Below, piece by piece: positions 29,945 to 40,373 of a stretch of DNA of 64,000 nt. Each line of letters begins with the position of its first letter. Within the stretch, counting starts at the first letter, position 1. The position numbers and the translations under genes are program-made. The notes under the pieces are model-generated. The model was not told where the DNA came from, did no database searches, and saw only the letters and a program-made list of their open reading frames with translations. Source of the DNA: Symsagittifera roscoffensis (taxonomy: Eukaryota > Xenacoelomorpha > Acoela > Convolutidae); the NCBI RefSeq assembly GCF_963678635.1, contig NC_087064.1, forward strand, positions 14,233,599 through 14,297,598, in the 5' to 3' direction.

Positions 29945-32787
29945 GCGCCTCGCCCCCTTCTGTGCGGTACTGCAGACTCCTCAAGCTGTATTTCATGTTC
30001 AACAAAATTACAACATCCAATGTCTGCCTTATGTCTCGAAAAAACTTCCTCGATCCGCTCTAGTACGTTCTTGATGGCCTCGAGGTGTTCATCCGTTACC
30101 TTACCCCTTAACTGCTCTATTTCAGATAAAACTGGTTTATCCATTTCCATTTCCTCTAGTGTTGGTCTTTCTGGGAAATTTGAACAACTCGAGAGTCCAT
30201 CAACTGTCTCTGGCTTAAGTGACTTTACATGACCTGATGAATCTTTTGTTCTTTTTAATCGTCTCAAGATACAAATCTTGTCCCTATGATTGGGGCATTC
30301 AAGTACTTCATTCTTTTTTACATTTGCAGTCATTTCATATCGAGATTTCACGGGTAAAGCATTTTCCAGCTTCCTTCCCCTCTGGATTGTTATGTGTATG
30401 TCAAGAGTATTCAACAAGACACTGACGCAGACACTGCTCTTCGTTATCGAGAAGGATCTTCCTAAAACAGCAGCACTTTGACTATTTGAATTTGGGACTA
30501 TGCAGACTTGCTTGTTATCACTTAATTCATTATAATTTTTCATCCGTAAGTCTACAATTGCCGCTTCGTTCGCTTTCAGCCTTACCCTCCTACTCAAGAA
30601 TACCGATGCTTTTTTCTCATTTGCCATTATCAGATTTACCGGTTTAATTATGTACTTCCTATCCGGGTTCCAAATCCTGAACATGGCATTGTTTAGATCA
30701 ATCGTTACGTCAAAATTCCTGATGAAGTCTCTGCCTAAAATGAACTGATCAGACTCGTCTAGGTTCTCCACCACAAGACAGCTCATCCACAGGTTGCGTT
30801 CCCCTCGATTTAATGCTATTATTGGTGTTCTGCCTAGTACCCGCAACGCCCCTTTGTTTGCAGCTGACAGCCGTATTCCTGAGTCTATCAAGTCATCTTT
30901 GTCGCAACCCATTCGCTCCCAAGTCTCGACTGGTATAACACTCAAGAGTGCTCGCGTATCAGGTAACCCACGTAACTGAGTCTTTTTGCCACTTATGTCG
31001 AGCACGTGTGCTGATACGTCTGCCTCCGTTCCGATGTGCATTGTATCCTCTTCTAACATTGCACAGTGTCCAATCGATCCTACTTTCAATTCTTCTTTGC
31101 CCACGTAGATCTGTCCGGCTAAGTCCTCATCACATGTTATCATGGTTTTCGTGTAGATGTTTATCCCATCTATATTTAAATTCACCTCATGCGGACCATA
31201 AGCTTCTGGGTATCTATTCTCAACACGGACTGACTTGCTGCCACCTCTTGTGAGTAGCGCCCTCAACGCTCTAGATTTCGTCTGTGGACTTATTGCACTT
31301 GAGTAATCTGCGTGCACATCAATGTGCATTATTGTCTGGTCACTGGGTTCACTCAAGTTTCTCGTTACTTCATGGCCGCCCACAGTGATTATCGACATTA
31401 TCCAGTCTCCGATCTTTGTTATGCCGAATAGCTTTCCCGTCACCATTTTCAGAGTGTTGCAATTTCCACTCTTTGTCGCTCCCACTACGGCTTCTGGCGC
31501 TGGCACTGACCAACTTAACGTCTCGTTTAACTTCTGCTTTTCGATCTCCTGTTTCAATCGTTGCTCTATCTCCTTCGTCGCTAGGTTCAGTTTCACTTTG
31601 TTAATAGCCTCTGCAGCTGCTCTCTCAAAATTTATCTCTGGAGACTTCCTGGTCATGGTCTGCATGGCATTATTGATTTGTGTTACAGCTTTCACCGTCT
31701 TCGTCGGTAGTTCCGCATTCGGTGCCTCTGAATTTCTCGTTTCCAACTCGGCTTGTCTGTTCCTCGTGTTTTGCACCGCCACTAACGCTAACTTGTGTTT
31801 CGGATGACTTTGACTTTTAACTGCTTTCCAAATTATTGGACAGTCCATCCTAAAGTGGCCCTCTTGATTGCAGAAGAAGCATCTCGCACCTATCTTGATG
31901 ATCAGGCCGCTGTAGAATTTGTGTTCTTCCATCTGGTTCATATCTTCCTCATCCGGAGCATACCCCAGACTCTTCATGCCTTGTTTATACGTCTTGCAGT
32001 CCGCCACATGATGATCCGCCGATCCACAATTTGCGCATGACCTGCGTTTGTCCATATCATCTCTAGGCTTATACCATGACGACCTCTGTGGTTGACTCCC
32101 CCATTGCATATTCCTGTTATCCGAGTATGAGTATTTCTTGGGTTTCATCAGCATGTACTCTCTTGACTTCTGTCTCATCTCTTCTGGAGTCGGTGCACTA
32201 TCTTTCGACAGTGTGTAGTACGTTGCTAACATTCGTCTTTTTTTACCCCATAGTACGTCTTTTTTTACCCCATCGATGAACTTCGAGGCGATGCTAAAGT
32301 TCCTTCTGTTTGTTGACTCTTCAGGATCACTTCTTCGTCTCAAGCTCTCAAGATCATCTAGGAACCTGTCTATCGATTCATCGTCCCTTTGCCTTCTCTT
32401 CTCAAATCGCATCATCGCTTGATGACCCTTCATGCCTGACCCGAATCGATTTAACAATATCTCGAAGATTTTATCCGCTGTGTCGCGTTCGTCTTCCTTC
32501 TTCGCAACCACGCATTTCAATGCCGTGCCTTCCAAGTTGCTGAGTATCGCTGTGCATGCTTGCCTCTCATCGTTCAAGTTGTCTTGTTCCAAGTGCAACC
32601 TCATGACTTCTACCCAAGTGTCAATGCAATCGTCTGAGTCGTCCTTAAATTCTTTTGGCTTCTTGAAGGTTTTCCTGGATTTGCCACCTCCTCTCTCACT
32701 CGAATCAGTGTTTCTCGTAGCGAACGCTTCTAATGTCCTATTCATCATCTCCCAGGAGCTAGCCCACGCCATGGCATCAGGTCCCAC
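29941..32787 (-). CDS. Gag capsid, knuckles, altered protease and pol linker (element 2)
   Basis: A continuous 948-residue frame. It has a capsid-like region (FKKPKEFKDDSDD, TWVEVMRLHLEQDN, FEILLNRFGSG), knuckles CANCGSADHHVADC and CFFCNQEGHFRMDC, a Lys/Glu helix, then the protease fold with LPDTRALLSVIP near 30,955, where the catalytic DTG has become DTR. Next comes the pol linker (NSQSAAVLGRSFSI, KADIGCCNFVEHEI). A small in-frame insertion LWGKKRR near 32,250 duplicates GVKK-like sequence. The frame breaks at the RT boundary. Confidence 0.88.
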   Translation of the reverse strand: MGPDAMAWASSWEMMNRTLEAFATRNTDSSERGGGKSRKTFKKPKEFKDDSDDCIDTWVEVMRLHLEQDNLNDERQACTAILSNLEGTALKCVVAKKEDERDTADKIFEILLNRFGSGMKGHQAMMRFEKRRQRDDESIDRFLDDLESLRRRSDPEESTNRRNFSIASKFIDGVKKDVLWGKKRRMLATYYTLSKDSAPTPEEMRQKSREYMLMKPKKYSYSDNRNMQWGSQPQRSSWYKPRDDMDKRRSCANCGSADHHVADCKTYKQGMKSLGYAPDEEDMNQMEEHKFYSGLIIKIGARCFFCNQEGHFRMDCPIIWKAVKSQSHPKHKLALVAVQNTRNRQAELETRNSEAPNAELPTKTVKAVTQINNAMQTMTRKSPEINFERAAAEAINKVKLNLATKEIEQRLKQEIEKQKLNETLSWSVPAPEAVVGATKSGNCNTLKMVTGKLFGITKIGDWIMSIITVGGHEVTRNLSEPSDQTIMHIDVHADYSSAISPQTKSRALRALLTRGGSKSVRVENRYPEAYGPHEVNLNIDGINIYTKTMITCDEDLAGQIYVGKEELKVGSIGHCAMLEEDTMHIGTEADVSAHVLDISGKKTQLRGLPDTRALLSVIPVETWERMGCDKDDLIDSGIRLSAANKGALRVLGRTPIIALNRGERNLWMSCLVVENLDESDQFILGRDFIRNFDVTIDLNNAMFRIWNPDRKYIIKPVNLIMANEKKASVFLSRRVRLKANEAAIVDLRMKNYNELSDNKQVCIVPNSNSQSAAVLGRSFSITKSSVCVSVLLNTLDIHITIQRGRKLENALPVKSRYEMTANVKKNEVLECPNHRDKICILRRLKRTKDSSGHVKSLKPETVDGLSSCSNFPERPTLEEMEMDKPVLSEIEQLRGKVTDEHLEAIKNVLERIEEVFSRHKADIGCCNFVEHEIQLEESAVPHRRGRGA

Positions 32788-33623
32788 ATTATTGCTTGTT
32801 GTGGAATTCCCCGGGCAATTTGTCGTAGTTGAGGTCCCACTCTTAAAAATTGTCTTGGCCCCCCTGGACCGATGCTCGTTGGGCCCCAGGGTAACGGTAA
32901 TGGTGTTGACTCACGCTTGTTCCGTTGTGGTTCCATGAAATCAACTCTGTTACCTTGCGTTCGATCCGTTACCGGCCTGTCTTGTGATGTAGATTTTTTC
33001 AAGATGGCAACCAGTTTGGCCTGTATGGCTCATGAACTCTCAGCCTGGTCCCTATTCATTGTGTCCATTCTCGTTTCCAGACTCCCTAACTGGCTCTTCA
33101 CAGCGTCATACCGTTGCTTCATCACTTGCATGTCATTGTTGATATTTTCCTCGCGGTCTTTTTCAGTGGCCTCTACCTTGTCTGACATTTGCTGAAGCTT
33201 CTCCTCCGTCACCTTTGCCAGATTGAAGTAGTTGTCCAGGTACTCGTGTTTGTTGTATCTTAGTTCCTTCTTTATCACTTCTCGATCCTCCTCGCTGCAC
33301 TTTAGTCTTCTGTCGAGCTGATCTAACTTCGCCATTAAATCGCCCAGCTCAAGAGGAGTTGTTCTTTCATGGTCAGCTGTTCCCCCATGACTAGCTGTTG
33401 CCCCACGTTTGGTCTGATCGTCATCTCAGTTGGCCTCTGTCGTTCTTGTGGAAATTGTTCCAAACGTTTTGCCTTTCTCGGCTTTTTGTTCTTCTTCCAC
33501 TATGTCTCTCGATTTCATTCCGACCATCATCGCTATCCTCTCTGTGAATGACGTTCTTTTCGTTTGACCCAAGACTTCTCTTAATTGTCCCAAGACTGCC
33601 TGTCCCAAGACTGCCTGTCCCAA
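32745..33623 (-). pseudogene. Gag N-terminus with coiled coil (element 2)
   Basis: Segments 33,426-33,623, 33,030-33,335 and 32,745-33,002 share one frame with stops between them, then shift near 32,870 into the main gag frame. Content: SFTERIAMMVGMKSRD, a coiled coil starting MAKLDQLDRRLK, and a Pro-rich tail. The extreme N-terminus has been replaced by minisatellite-coded pentapeptides (AVLGQ repeats) that run into KRTSFTER. Confidence 0.7.
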
Positions 33624-34790
33624 GAATACTGTCCCAAGACTGCCTGTCCCAAGACTGCCTGTCCCAAGACTGCCTGTCCCAAGACTGCCTGTCCCAAGAC
33701 TGCCTGTCCCAAGACTGCCTGTCCCAAGACTGCCTGTCCCAAGACTACTGTCCCAAGACTGCCTGTCTCAATACTGCCTGTCCCAAGACTGCCTGTCCCA
33801 AGACTACTGTACCAAGACTGCCTGTCCCAAGACTGCCTTTCCCACGACCACTGTCCCAATACTGCCTGTCCCAAGACTGCCTGTCCCAAGAATGCACTGT
33901 CCCAAGACTGCCTGTCCCAAGACTGCCTGTCTCCAGACTACTGTCCCAAGACTGCCTGTCCCAAGACTGCCTGTCCCAAGACTGCCTGTCCCTAGACTAC
34001 TGCCCCAAGACTGCCTGTCCCAAGACTGCCTGCCCCAAGACTGCCTGTCCCAAGACTGCTTGTCCCAAGACTGCCTGTCCCAAGACTACTGTCCCAAGAC
34101 TGCCTGTCTCAATACTGCCTGTCCCAAGACTGCCTGTCCCAAGACTGCCTTTCCCACGACCACTGTCCCAAGACTGCCTTTCCCACGACCACTGTCCCAA
34201 GACTGCCTGTCCCAAGACTGCCTGTCCCAAGACTACTGTCCCAAGACTGCCTGTCCCAAGACTGCCTGTCCCAAGACTGCCTGTCCCAAGACTGCCTGTC
34301 CCAAGACTGCCTGTCCCAAGACTGCCTGTCCCAAGACTGCCTGTCTCAATACTGCCTGTCCCAAGACTGCCTGTCCCAAGACTACTGTACCAAGACTGCC
34401 TGTCCCAAGACTGCCTTTCCCACGACCACTGTCCCAAGACTGCCTGTCCCAAGACTGCACTGTCCCAAGACTGCCTGTCCCAAGACTGCCTGTCTCAAGA
34501 CTACTGTCCCAAGACTGCCTGTCCCAAGACTGCCTGTCCCTAGACTACTGCCCCAAGACTGCTTGTCCCAAGACTGCCTGCCCCAAGACTGCCTGTCCCA
34601 AGACTGCCTGTCCCAAGACTGCCTGTCCCAAGACTGCCTGTCCCAAGACTACTGCCCCAAGACTGCCTGTCCCAAGACTGCCTGTCCCAAGACTGCCTGT
34701 CCCAAGACTGCCTGTCCCAAGACTGCCTGTCCCAAGACTGCACTGTCCCAAGACTGCCTGTACCAAGACTGCCTGTCCCAAGACTTTTCG
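33567..34790. repeat. Minisatellite array, 15-bp unit CCCAAGACTGCCTGT
   Basis: About 80 tandem units, mostly the 15-base form, mixed with 14-base CCCAAGACTACTGT forms and a few longer variants. Because 15 is a multiple of three, long open frames appear on both strands (pentapeptides such as KTACP, QDCLS or AVLGQ). These are by-products. The array lies between the leader and gag of element 2. Confidence 0.95.
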
Positions 34791-35640
34791 GTACTGTCCC
34801 AGGACTTCTCCACTAAGTGTTGGGATAGTGGGAACTCTTCTCTTTCGTTGTCGGGACTCTTGAACCACTGTACTTGGTACCACCACTTGAGCTCTGGTAA
34901 AAATTTTCCCAAAAAACCCAATCTTACTGGCCAAAAGTTAGAATTACCAACCCCCCTGTATTTATCTCCCTTTTAATGTTTTGATGCAAGTTGAAACCCA
35001 ACTTGTTTGGTGTGTCTTGTGATCACCTGTTTGTTCAAAATCGATTAAAACTTTTTAACCAAAACTTGAAAATTTGAACAGAGAAAAAAACAATGGTCAA
35101 AACAGAAAAATAAACCCACCTTAAAATCAAAGGTGACTTGTGTCAACCTTTTATTTGAACAAAAAAAGGTCTGGGACCTTATTGCCACGCGTTTTCCTCC
35201 CCCCTGCTTGCGATCTTTCGGGGTATCACAAAAACTGTCTACGTCCGTTCCCCCCACCCGGTGCGACCATGGTACCTACCTTAATTCGATGTTCAATTTG
35301 GATATCCGCTTCTTATCTTCAACGCGTGTAAAATTCTAATGAAACTTAATGGACGATGTCGATCAATTAGCTCCTCTAATGTGTCCCCCCTTTTTACAAT
35401 TTACAACCGCCAACCTCTAACCTAACCAGCCCCCTTCTAACCCCCCCCCTTAAGGTAAAAATACCTTAAACGCCGTGTGCTAAACCTCTTGAGAGAAAAC
35501 CGTAGAACTTGTTTCCAGGCCTGCAAACAGTGGGGTTCCGCTTATCCAATTTTACACTTATCTCCTATGATGTAATGTGGATTTTAACGATACCCGTTTG
35601 ACCAACTTGAGAACACCCCTGTCCTCTCTTGTTGCTCTGA
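34791..35640 (+). repeat. Leader module A, copy 1 (5' leader of element 2)
   Basis: Directly repeated at 38,791-39,635 and inverted at about 44,331-45,115. Landmarks are GTGTTGGGA(T/C)AGTGGGAACTC, CCAACCCCCCTGTATTTATC, a ACGTCCGTTCCCCCCACCC block and CTTATCCAATTTTACACTTA. No coding potential was recognised. In both family X elements it adjoins the array and gag, so it belongs to the 5' untranslated region or LTR. Confidence 0.8.
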
Positions 35641-36236
35641 TTCCGTGCTGGTTGTTTCCTTGACTTGTCCTTCACTTGATCACCAGCACCACTCTCCCAC
35701 TTGGCTGGTCACCTGTTCCAGTCAAGTCTACTAATGGTCCAGCTAAGTCCCTGTGAACCACTTTCCCACTCGACTGGTCACCTCTTCCAGTTAACTCTCC
35801 TAGTGGTCCAGCTAAGTTGCAAGCTATCTGAAAACCCTTCACAACGCCCCACACTCGGGAACTTTTTCAAATTGCTGAAATGATCGAAATGATTGGTCTT
35901 GAAAAAAACAGTATGGGTATACTATTTAATTAATATAAAGGTTTGATCCAACTACTTTGGTGTCAAAGTCACTGTCATTTTTTGTTTTATGGTTTTTGTT
36001 CCTTTTTCTATTCTTTTTCGGTTTTTGTTTCGCTTTTTGTCTTATGCTCGTTTTTCGTCCCATTAGTTACCCCTCCCCCCCCCCCCTTACTCGGTTAGCT
36101 AAGCCTCGTTCGGAGAGCGTACCAGGAAGTTTTCTCGAGTTTTCTTAAAAAGCTATCACGGTAAAACCGGAAGGCTTACACGTTCCCGCTGAGCCGTACC
36201 ACCGGTACTCTAGAATGGGCATGTAGCTCGGAGCTG
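35641..36236 (+). repeat. Leader module B, copy 1
   Basis: Inverted copy at about 43,641-44,330. It includes CACTTGGCTGGTCACCTGTTCCAGT twice in variant form, a T-rich stretch at 35,975-36,060 and a CGGAAGGCTTACACGTTCCC segment resembling part of module E. It ends abruptly at about 36,236 where module C begins. Confidence 0.75.
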
Positions 36237-38480
36237 GGTATCGTTAAAATTTTGTATCCCTTTTGGTACAAAAAGTAAGATATTACTCTGTGGGGGACTC
36301 GACAGTGACTGCACTGTAGTGACCCTTCAACGAACTGCGAACTTCCGAGTTAAGCACCTTAATTCGGAGAATGAAAAAACCCAGAGGGGTATAGTATCAC
36401 TAAAATTATTAATTATACATCCCAGATCAATAATCTTATACCAATTTTCAGTAAAAAAACACACTAAGCAGACCGGTTTTTTAGGGTCAAAATAGCGATA
36501 TTTTGATCCCCCCCAAAATCGGGATTTTTATGAGATATCGATATTTTTGAAACAAAAAAGCGCTAAATTACTGAGTTACATCACAACTGTACTAATATAA
36601 TAGGCAGAACCGGTGAAGTTTAGTTCAGGAGTGGTTGGAACTAATTGGGTACCAAAAATCGAATTTTCTTGATTTTTGAAGAAACGAAACGCTACAAAAA
36701 AAAATGTTTTGAAATTTTTGAGTTAGGACAGACACATTTCTTCAACTGGAACGTTCTAGATCGAGTTTTTTAAATTGAACTAGAAGAATAGAGGCCCTTT
36801 GAGCTAGGATCATTAATTTTTAGGTCGGAAAGAACAGAATTGCAAAAAAAAAGTTTTTGATTATAGAAAAAAGACGTTTTGGTTAATAACTTCGCAACTA
36901 CTGGAGAGATCCAAATGATCTTGGTACCATTATATCAAAACTTAAGTGAGCTTACTCATAAAACTATCCTATAAATTATTTAAAAAGTAAGCGTGAAAGT
37001 TTTTAAGATTGTTTTTTAGCAAATTCACTAATTCGGGAAGGTAGACCCTTCACGTTTAATAAAATTTTTCTGGAAAGCCCTTACACACCTACCAAAGGTA
37101 TCAACGGTTGAATAAGGCAATTTTACGCTGTTCTAGACAAAAAGGGAAGGCTAAGGAAATCAGAAAACCATAGTCGAGTCGATACTAGGCTAGTGATAAG
37201 ACCCTTCACAGTTAAGGTGAATTGTCAATTAAGAGGCTTAGCTTCAATCCGGAAGGGTCATGGAAAAAAAAGACACCCTTTCTAGTTAATTCAAACAGCA
37301 TAATAGCATCAGAGAATGTATCCGGAAGGGTATCGGGTGAAAAAATTGAAAGTCTCTGAAAAGCTATTTTTATAAACCCGGAGGGGTCCCAATCCGGAGG
37401 GGTACTATTTTTGCCAATCCTGAGGGGTACTGTTTTTGCTAATCCGGAGGGGTAAAGTTTTTGCCAATCCGGAGGGGTACTGTTTTTGCCAATCCGGAAG
37501 GGTACTATTTTTGCCAATCCGGAGGGGTCATGTTTTTGCCAATCCGGAGGGGTACTTTTTTCGCCAATCCTGAGGGGTACTGTTTTTGCTAATCCGGAGG
37601 GGTAAAGTTTTTGCCAATCCGGAGGGGTACTGTTTTTGCCAATCCGGAAGGGTACTATTTTTGCCAATCCGGAGGGGTATTGTTTTTGCCAATCCGGAGG
37701 GGGAACTGTTTTTGCCAATACGGAGGGTAATATTTTGTTAAGAGAAGTAGACAGAAGAAATGATAATAGTAAAAGGTATTAAGTTATTAGGACACAGGCT
37801 AGGAACCAGTGACTGCACATGTAACTCGCCTTTTGTAAAAGACCAGACCAAAACAAAACAAGTCTAAACTCGGATATTTGCGACACTAAGTCTATATTGA
37901 AAAAAAGTTTGTTACTGATTTGTGAATCCAAATCGTTTTTGGGAAAGTGATTGCCCTGAGGATTTTAGTAGGTCTAGCTCGGGCAGTCTGAAGGCAGATA
38001 GATAAAACAGGACTCGGTGGGTGCAATAGACGCCCACTTGAGAAAACTACTGCCTTCAAGTTTTATCTGTTTGGTGTAACACCGAACAGGGAAATTTCTT
38101 TCGTTAGAAACAAGTTTGACTATCACATTGCGACTGACTTAGTACAAAACACATAAATTTTTCATTAAAAATGTTCTTGTTTTTCTTCGTTTTGGTTTTT
38201 AATCATTAATATTTGTGCTTGATTGGGTAGTGAGAACACTATCTTTTAAATATATTGATATCATCAGACTGTGCTAGCTTCATATCTTACGCCTAATAAT
38301 CGATTATTGTGAATAAATTGTATACACGCTGTACTGTGATAACATACAAGGATTCGTGGTCACTATTTAATTGAAACTTTTGCAATTTATTAGGTTGTGT
38401 TATTGTTATCAGTAGTCAGACTACAAGGACACTAGCAATCGAATTGAGGGTATAAGCAGTAAAAAGTGATAAATTGAAAA
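36237..38480 (+). repeat. Leader module C, copy 2 (truncated family Y leader)
   Basis: Inverted relative to 7,816-10,345 and parallel to 40,374-42,743. It ends exactly at the gag ATG at 38,481, as in element 1. It carries a 25-bp tandem array at 37,380-37,735. This is the remains of a plus-strand family Y element whose body is missing. Confidence 0.8.
37380..37735 (+). repeat. 25-bp tandem array AATCCGGAGGGGTACTGTTTTTGCC
   Basis: About 13 units with the consensus AATCCGGAGGGGTACTGTTT followed by TTGCC. Units 2 to 5 recur in the same order as units 8 to 11, which shows a higher-order repeat of six units. A similar shorter array lies at 41,935-42,185. Confidence 0.9.
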
Positions 38481-38575
38481 TGAGTCTAGACAAGTCAAGG
38501 ATACGGAAACTAAGTGATAGTTCCATAAGTGATTTTCGATTTTTAGTCTTCTTTCGAGCAAACGAAGCAATCGAG
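38481..38575 (+). pseudogene. Gag start remnant of a family Y element
   Basis: ATG at 38,481 followed by MSLDKSRIRKLSDSS, matching MSLDKSRIPKIGNSS of element 1 at 7,815. After about 30 codons it runs into the CCCAAGACTGCCTGT minisatellite of a family X leader. It is a chimeric junction and cannot encode gag. Confidence 0.7.
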
Positions 38576-38790
38576 CAAGACTGCCTGTCCCAAGACTGCA
38601 CTGTCCCAAGACTGCATATCCCAAGACTCCCTGTCTCAAGACTACTCTCCCAAGACTGCCTGTCCCAAGACTACTACCCCAAAACTGCCTGTCCCAAGAC
38701 TACTACCCCAAAACTGCCTGTCCCAAGACTGCCTGTCCCAAGACCACTGTCCCAAGACTGCCTGTCCCAAGACTGCCTGTCCCAAGACTT
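38576..38790 (+). repeat. Minisatellite array, second copy
   Basis: About 14 units of CCCAAGACTGCCTGT and CCCAAGACTACT variants, adjoining module A copy 2. It is much shorter than the array at 33,567-34,790. Confidence 0.9.
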
Positions 38791-39635
38791 TTCGGTACTG
38801 TCCCAGGACTTCTCCACTAAGTGTTGGGACAGTGGGAACTCTTCTCTTTCGTTGTCGGGACTCTTGAACCAATGTACCTGGTACCACCACTTGAGCTCTG
38901 GTAAAAATTTTCTCAAAAAACCCAATCTTACTGGCTAAAAGTTAAAATTACCAACCCCCCTGTATTTATCTCCATTTTAATATTGTGATGCAAATTGAAA
39001 CCCTCGAAAGTTGTTCGAGGTGTCTTGTGCTCACCTGTTTGTTCAAAACCGATTAAAACTTTTTTTTATCAAAACGTGAAAATTTGAACAGAGAAAAAGT
39101 AATGATAAAAACAGAAAACAAAACCACCTAAAATTCAAAGGTGACTTGTTTCAACCTTTCATTTGAACAAAAAAAAATGTCTGGGACCTTATTGCCCTGC
39201 TTGCGATCTTATGGGGTATCACAAAAACTGTCTACGTCCGTTCCCCCCACCCGGTCCGACCATTGTACCTACCTTAATTCGATGTTCAATTTGGATATCC
39301 GCTTCTTATATTCAACGCGTGTAAGATTCTAATGTAACTAAATTGACGATGTCGATCAATTAGCTACTCTAATGTGTCCCCCCTTTTTACAATTTACAAC
39401 CGCCAACATCTAACCTAACCAGCCCCCCTTCTAACCTCCCCCCTCTTTAGCCCCCCTCTTAAGCCGAAAATTACCTTAAGCGCCGGGTGCTAAACCTCTT
39501 GAGAGAAAACCGTAGAACTTGTTTCCAGGCCTGCTTGAGATAAAATGTTCCTCAAAACAGTGGGGTTCCGCTTATCCAATTTTACACTTATCTCCTATAA
39601 TGTAATGTGGATTTTAACGATACCTGTAATGTTGA
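38791..39635 (+). repeat. Leader module A, copy 2
   Basis: Direct repeat of 34,791-35,640 with a few small indels, for example an extra CTTGAGATAAAATG block near 39,535. It passes straight into module D at about 39,640 with no module B between them. Confidence 0.8.
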
Positions 39636-40373
39636 TTTTAACGCGACATGAGACTAAAAATCCGTTACAGCTTAAAAGCCACAACCAAAATACCCCCCAC
39701 TCTAGAAAATGAGAACTTCCCCATACTTAGGTCTCAAAATATCCAAAATACACGAACGCCGTTAAAAACAGGGTCGGAACAATCCGTACAGTTATTTTTT
39801 ATTAGACAGTGAAACTCTGATCCATTTCAGATGGATCAACCTAAAACTCTCCTAACCTCAACATAACAATCATAAAACACACTCAAGAAAATTAAATTGG
39901 GTACTCACATACCAGCACACTCGAGAATTAGAGGTAACTAAATTAGAAAGCAACTCGAGAATAATTGGGGAATGAACTTTGGTTCAATAAGTTCTAATCG
40001 AACAAATTTTATCTCAAGAATGGAGTTTTGGATCTGGACCATTGGGACACCTCGGTTGTCTACTTTTCCACCGAAGGTTCACTCTGGTCCAACTGATTTT
40101 CGATGTTCTTTGTTTTCTGTATCAAGATAGGACAGCTCTACTCTCGTATTATTTAGATGTCGGAAATTGCGAATAGCAATTTCCCGCTGCTTAAACTGAC
40201 CACTTTCCCGCGATTGTTATCCGGTTGTTCCTATCATGTATTTCTGAGATTTTCAGTTTTCGCGAGAAAGTTGAGCATGACAGGCTCAATTTGAATTTTT
40301 GAAAAATTAAATTTCATCCCAATATTACGTAGTTCATATTCCTCAAGGTCAAACTTCCAATAATGACCGACTG
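39636..40373 (+). repeat. Module D, copy 2
   Basis: Direct repeat of about 14,300-15,037, including the ATCCATTTCAGATGGAT hairpin at 39,820 and the exon-like frame (KFDLEEYELRN, EPVMLNFLAKTENL) read on the minus strand at 40,234-40,370. It ends at ACCGACTGG, where module C copy 3 begins. Confidence 0.8.

Larger units (their letters stand above)
15431..33623 (-). mobile_element. Element 2: giant Ty3/gypsy retrotransposon, family X, internal region
   Basis: From right to left it reads gag, protease, RT, RNase H, integrase with C-terminal macro-like domain, a 510-base gap, then accessory coding sequence of about 8.7 kb to a stop at 15,481. Gene order and sequence match element 3 on the opposite strand along the whole length. 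This copy is dead: it has stops and frameshifts throughout, an RT tandem duplication, and substitutions in the protease and RNase H active sites. Its 5' leader (array, then modules A and B) continues right to about 36,236. Confidence 0.88.

Noticed and set aside
33567-34790. CRISPR-like array
   Set aside because: Units are directly adjacent with no unique spacers, and the context is a eukaryotic retrotransposon leader. It is a minisatellite.
33548-34863. Long plus-strand open frames of 320-330 codons rich in Cys, Pro, Lys and Thr
   Set aside because: They are by-products of the 15-base minisatellite, which keeps all frames open on both strands. No start context or conservation supports a gene.
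37212-37718. Minus-strand 168-codon frame with periodic WQK and PSGLAK units
   Set aside because: It is the translation of the 25-bp tandem array in a noncoding leader; the copy at 41,871-42,137 is not conserved in phase.
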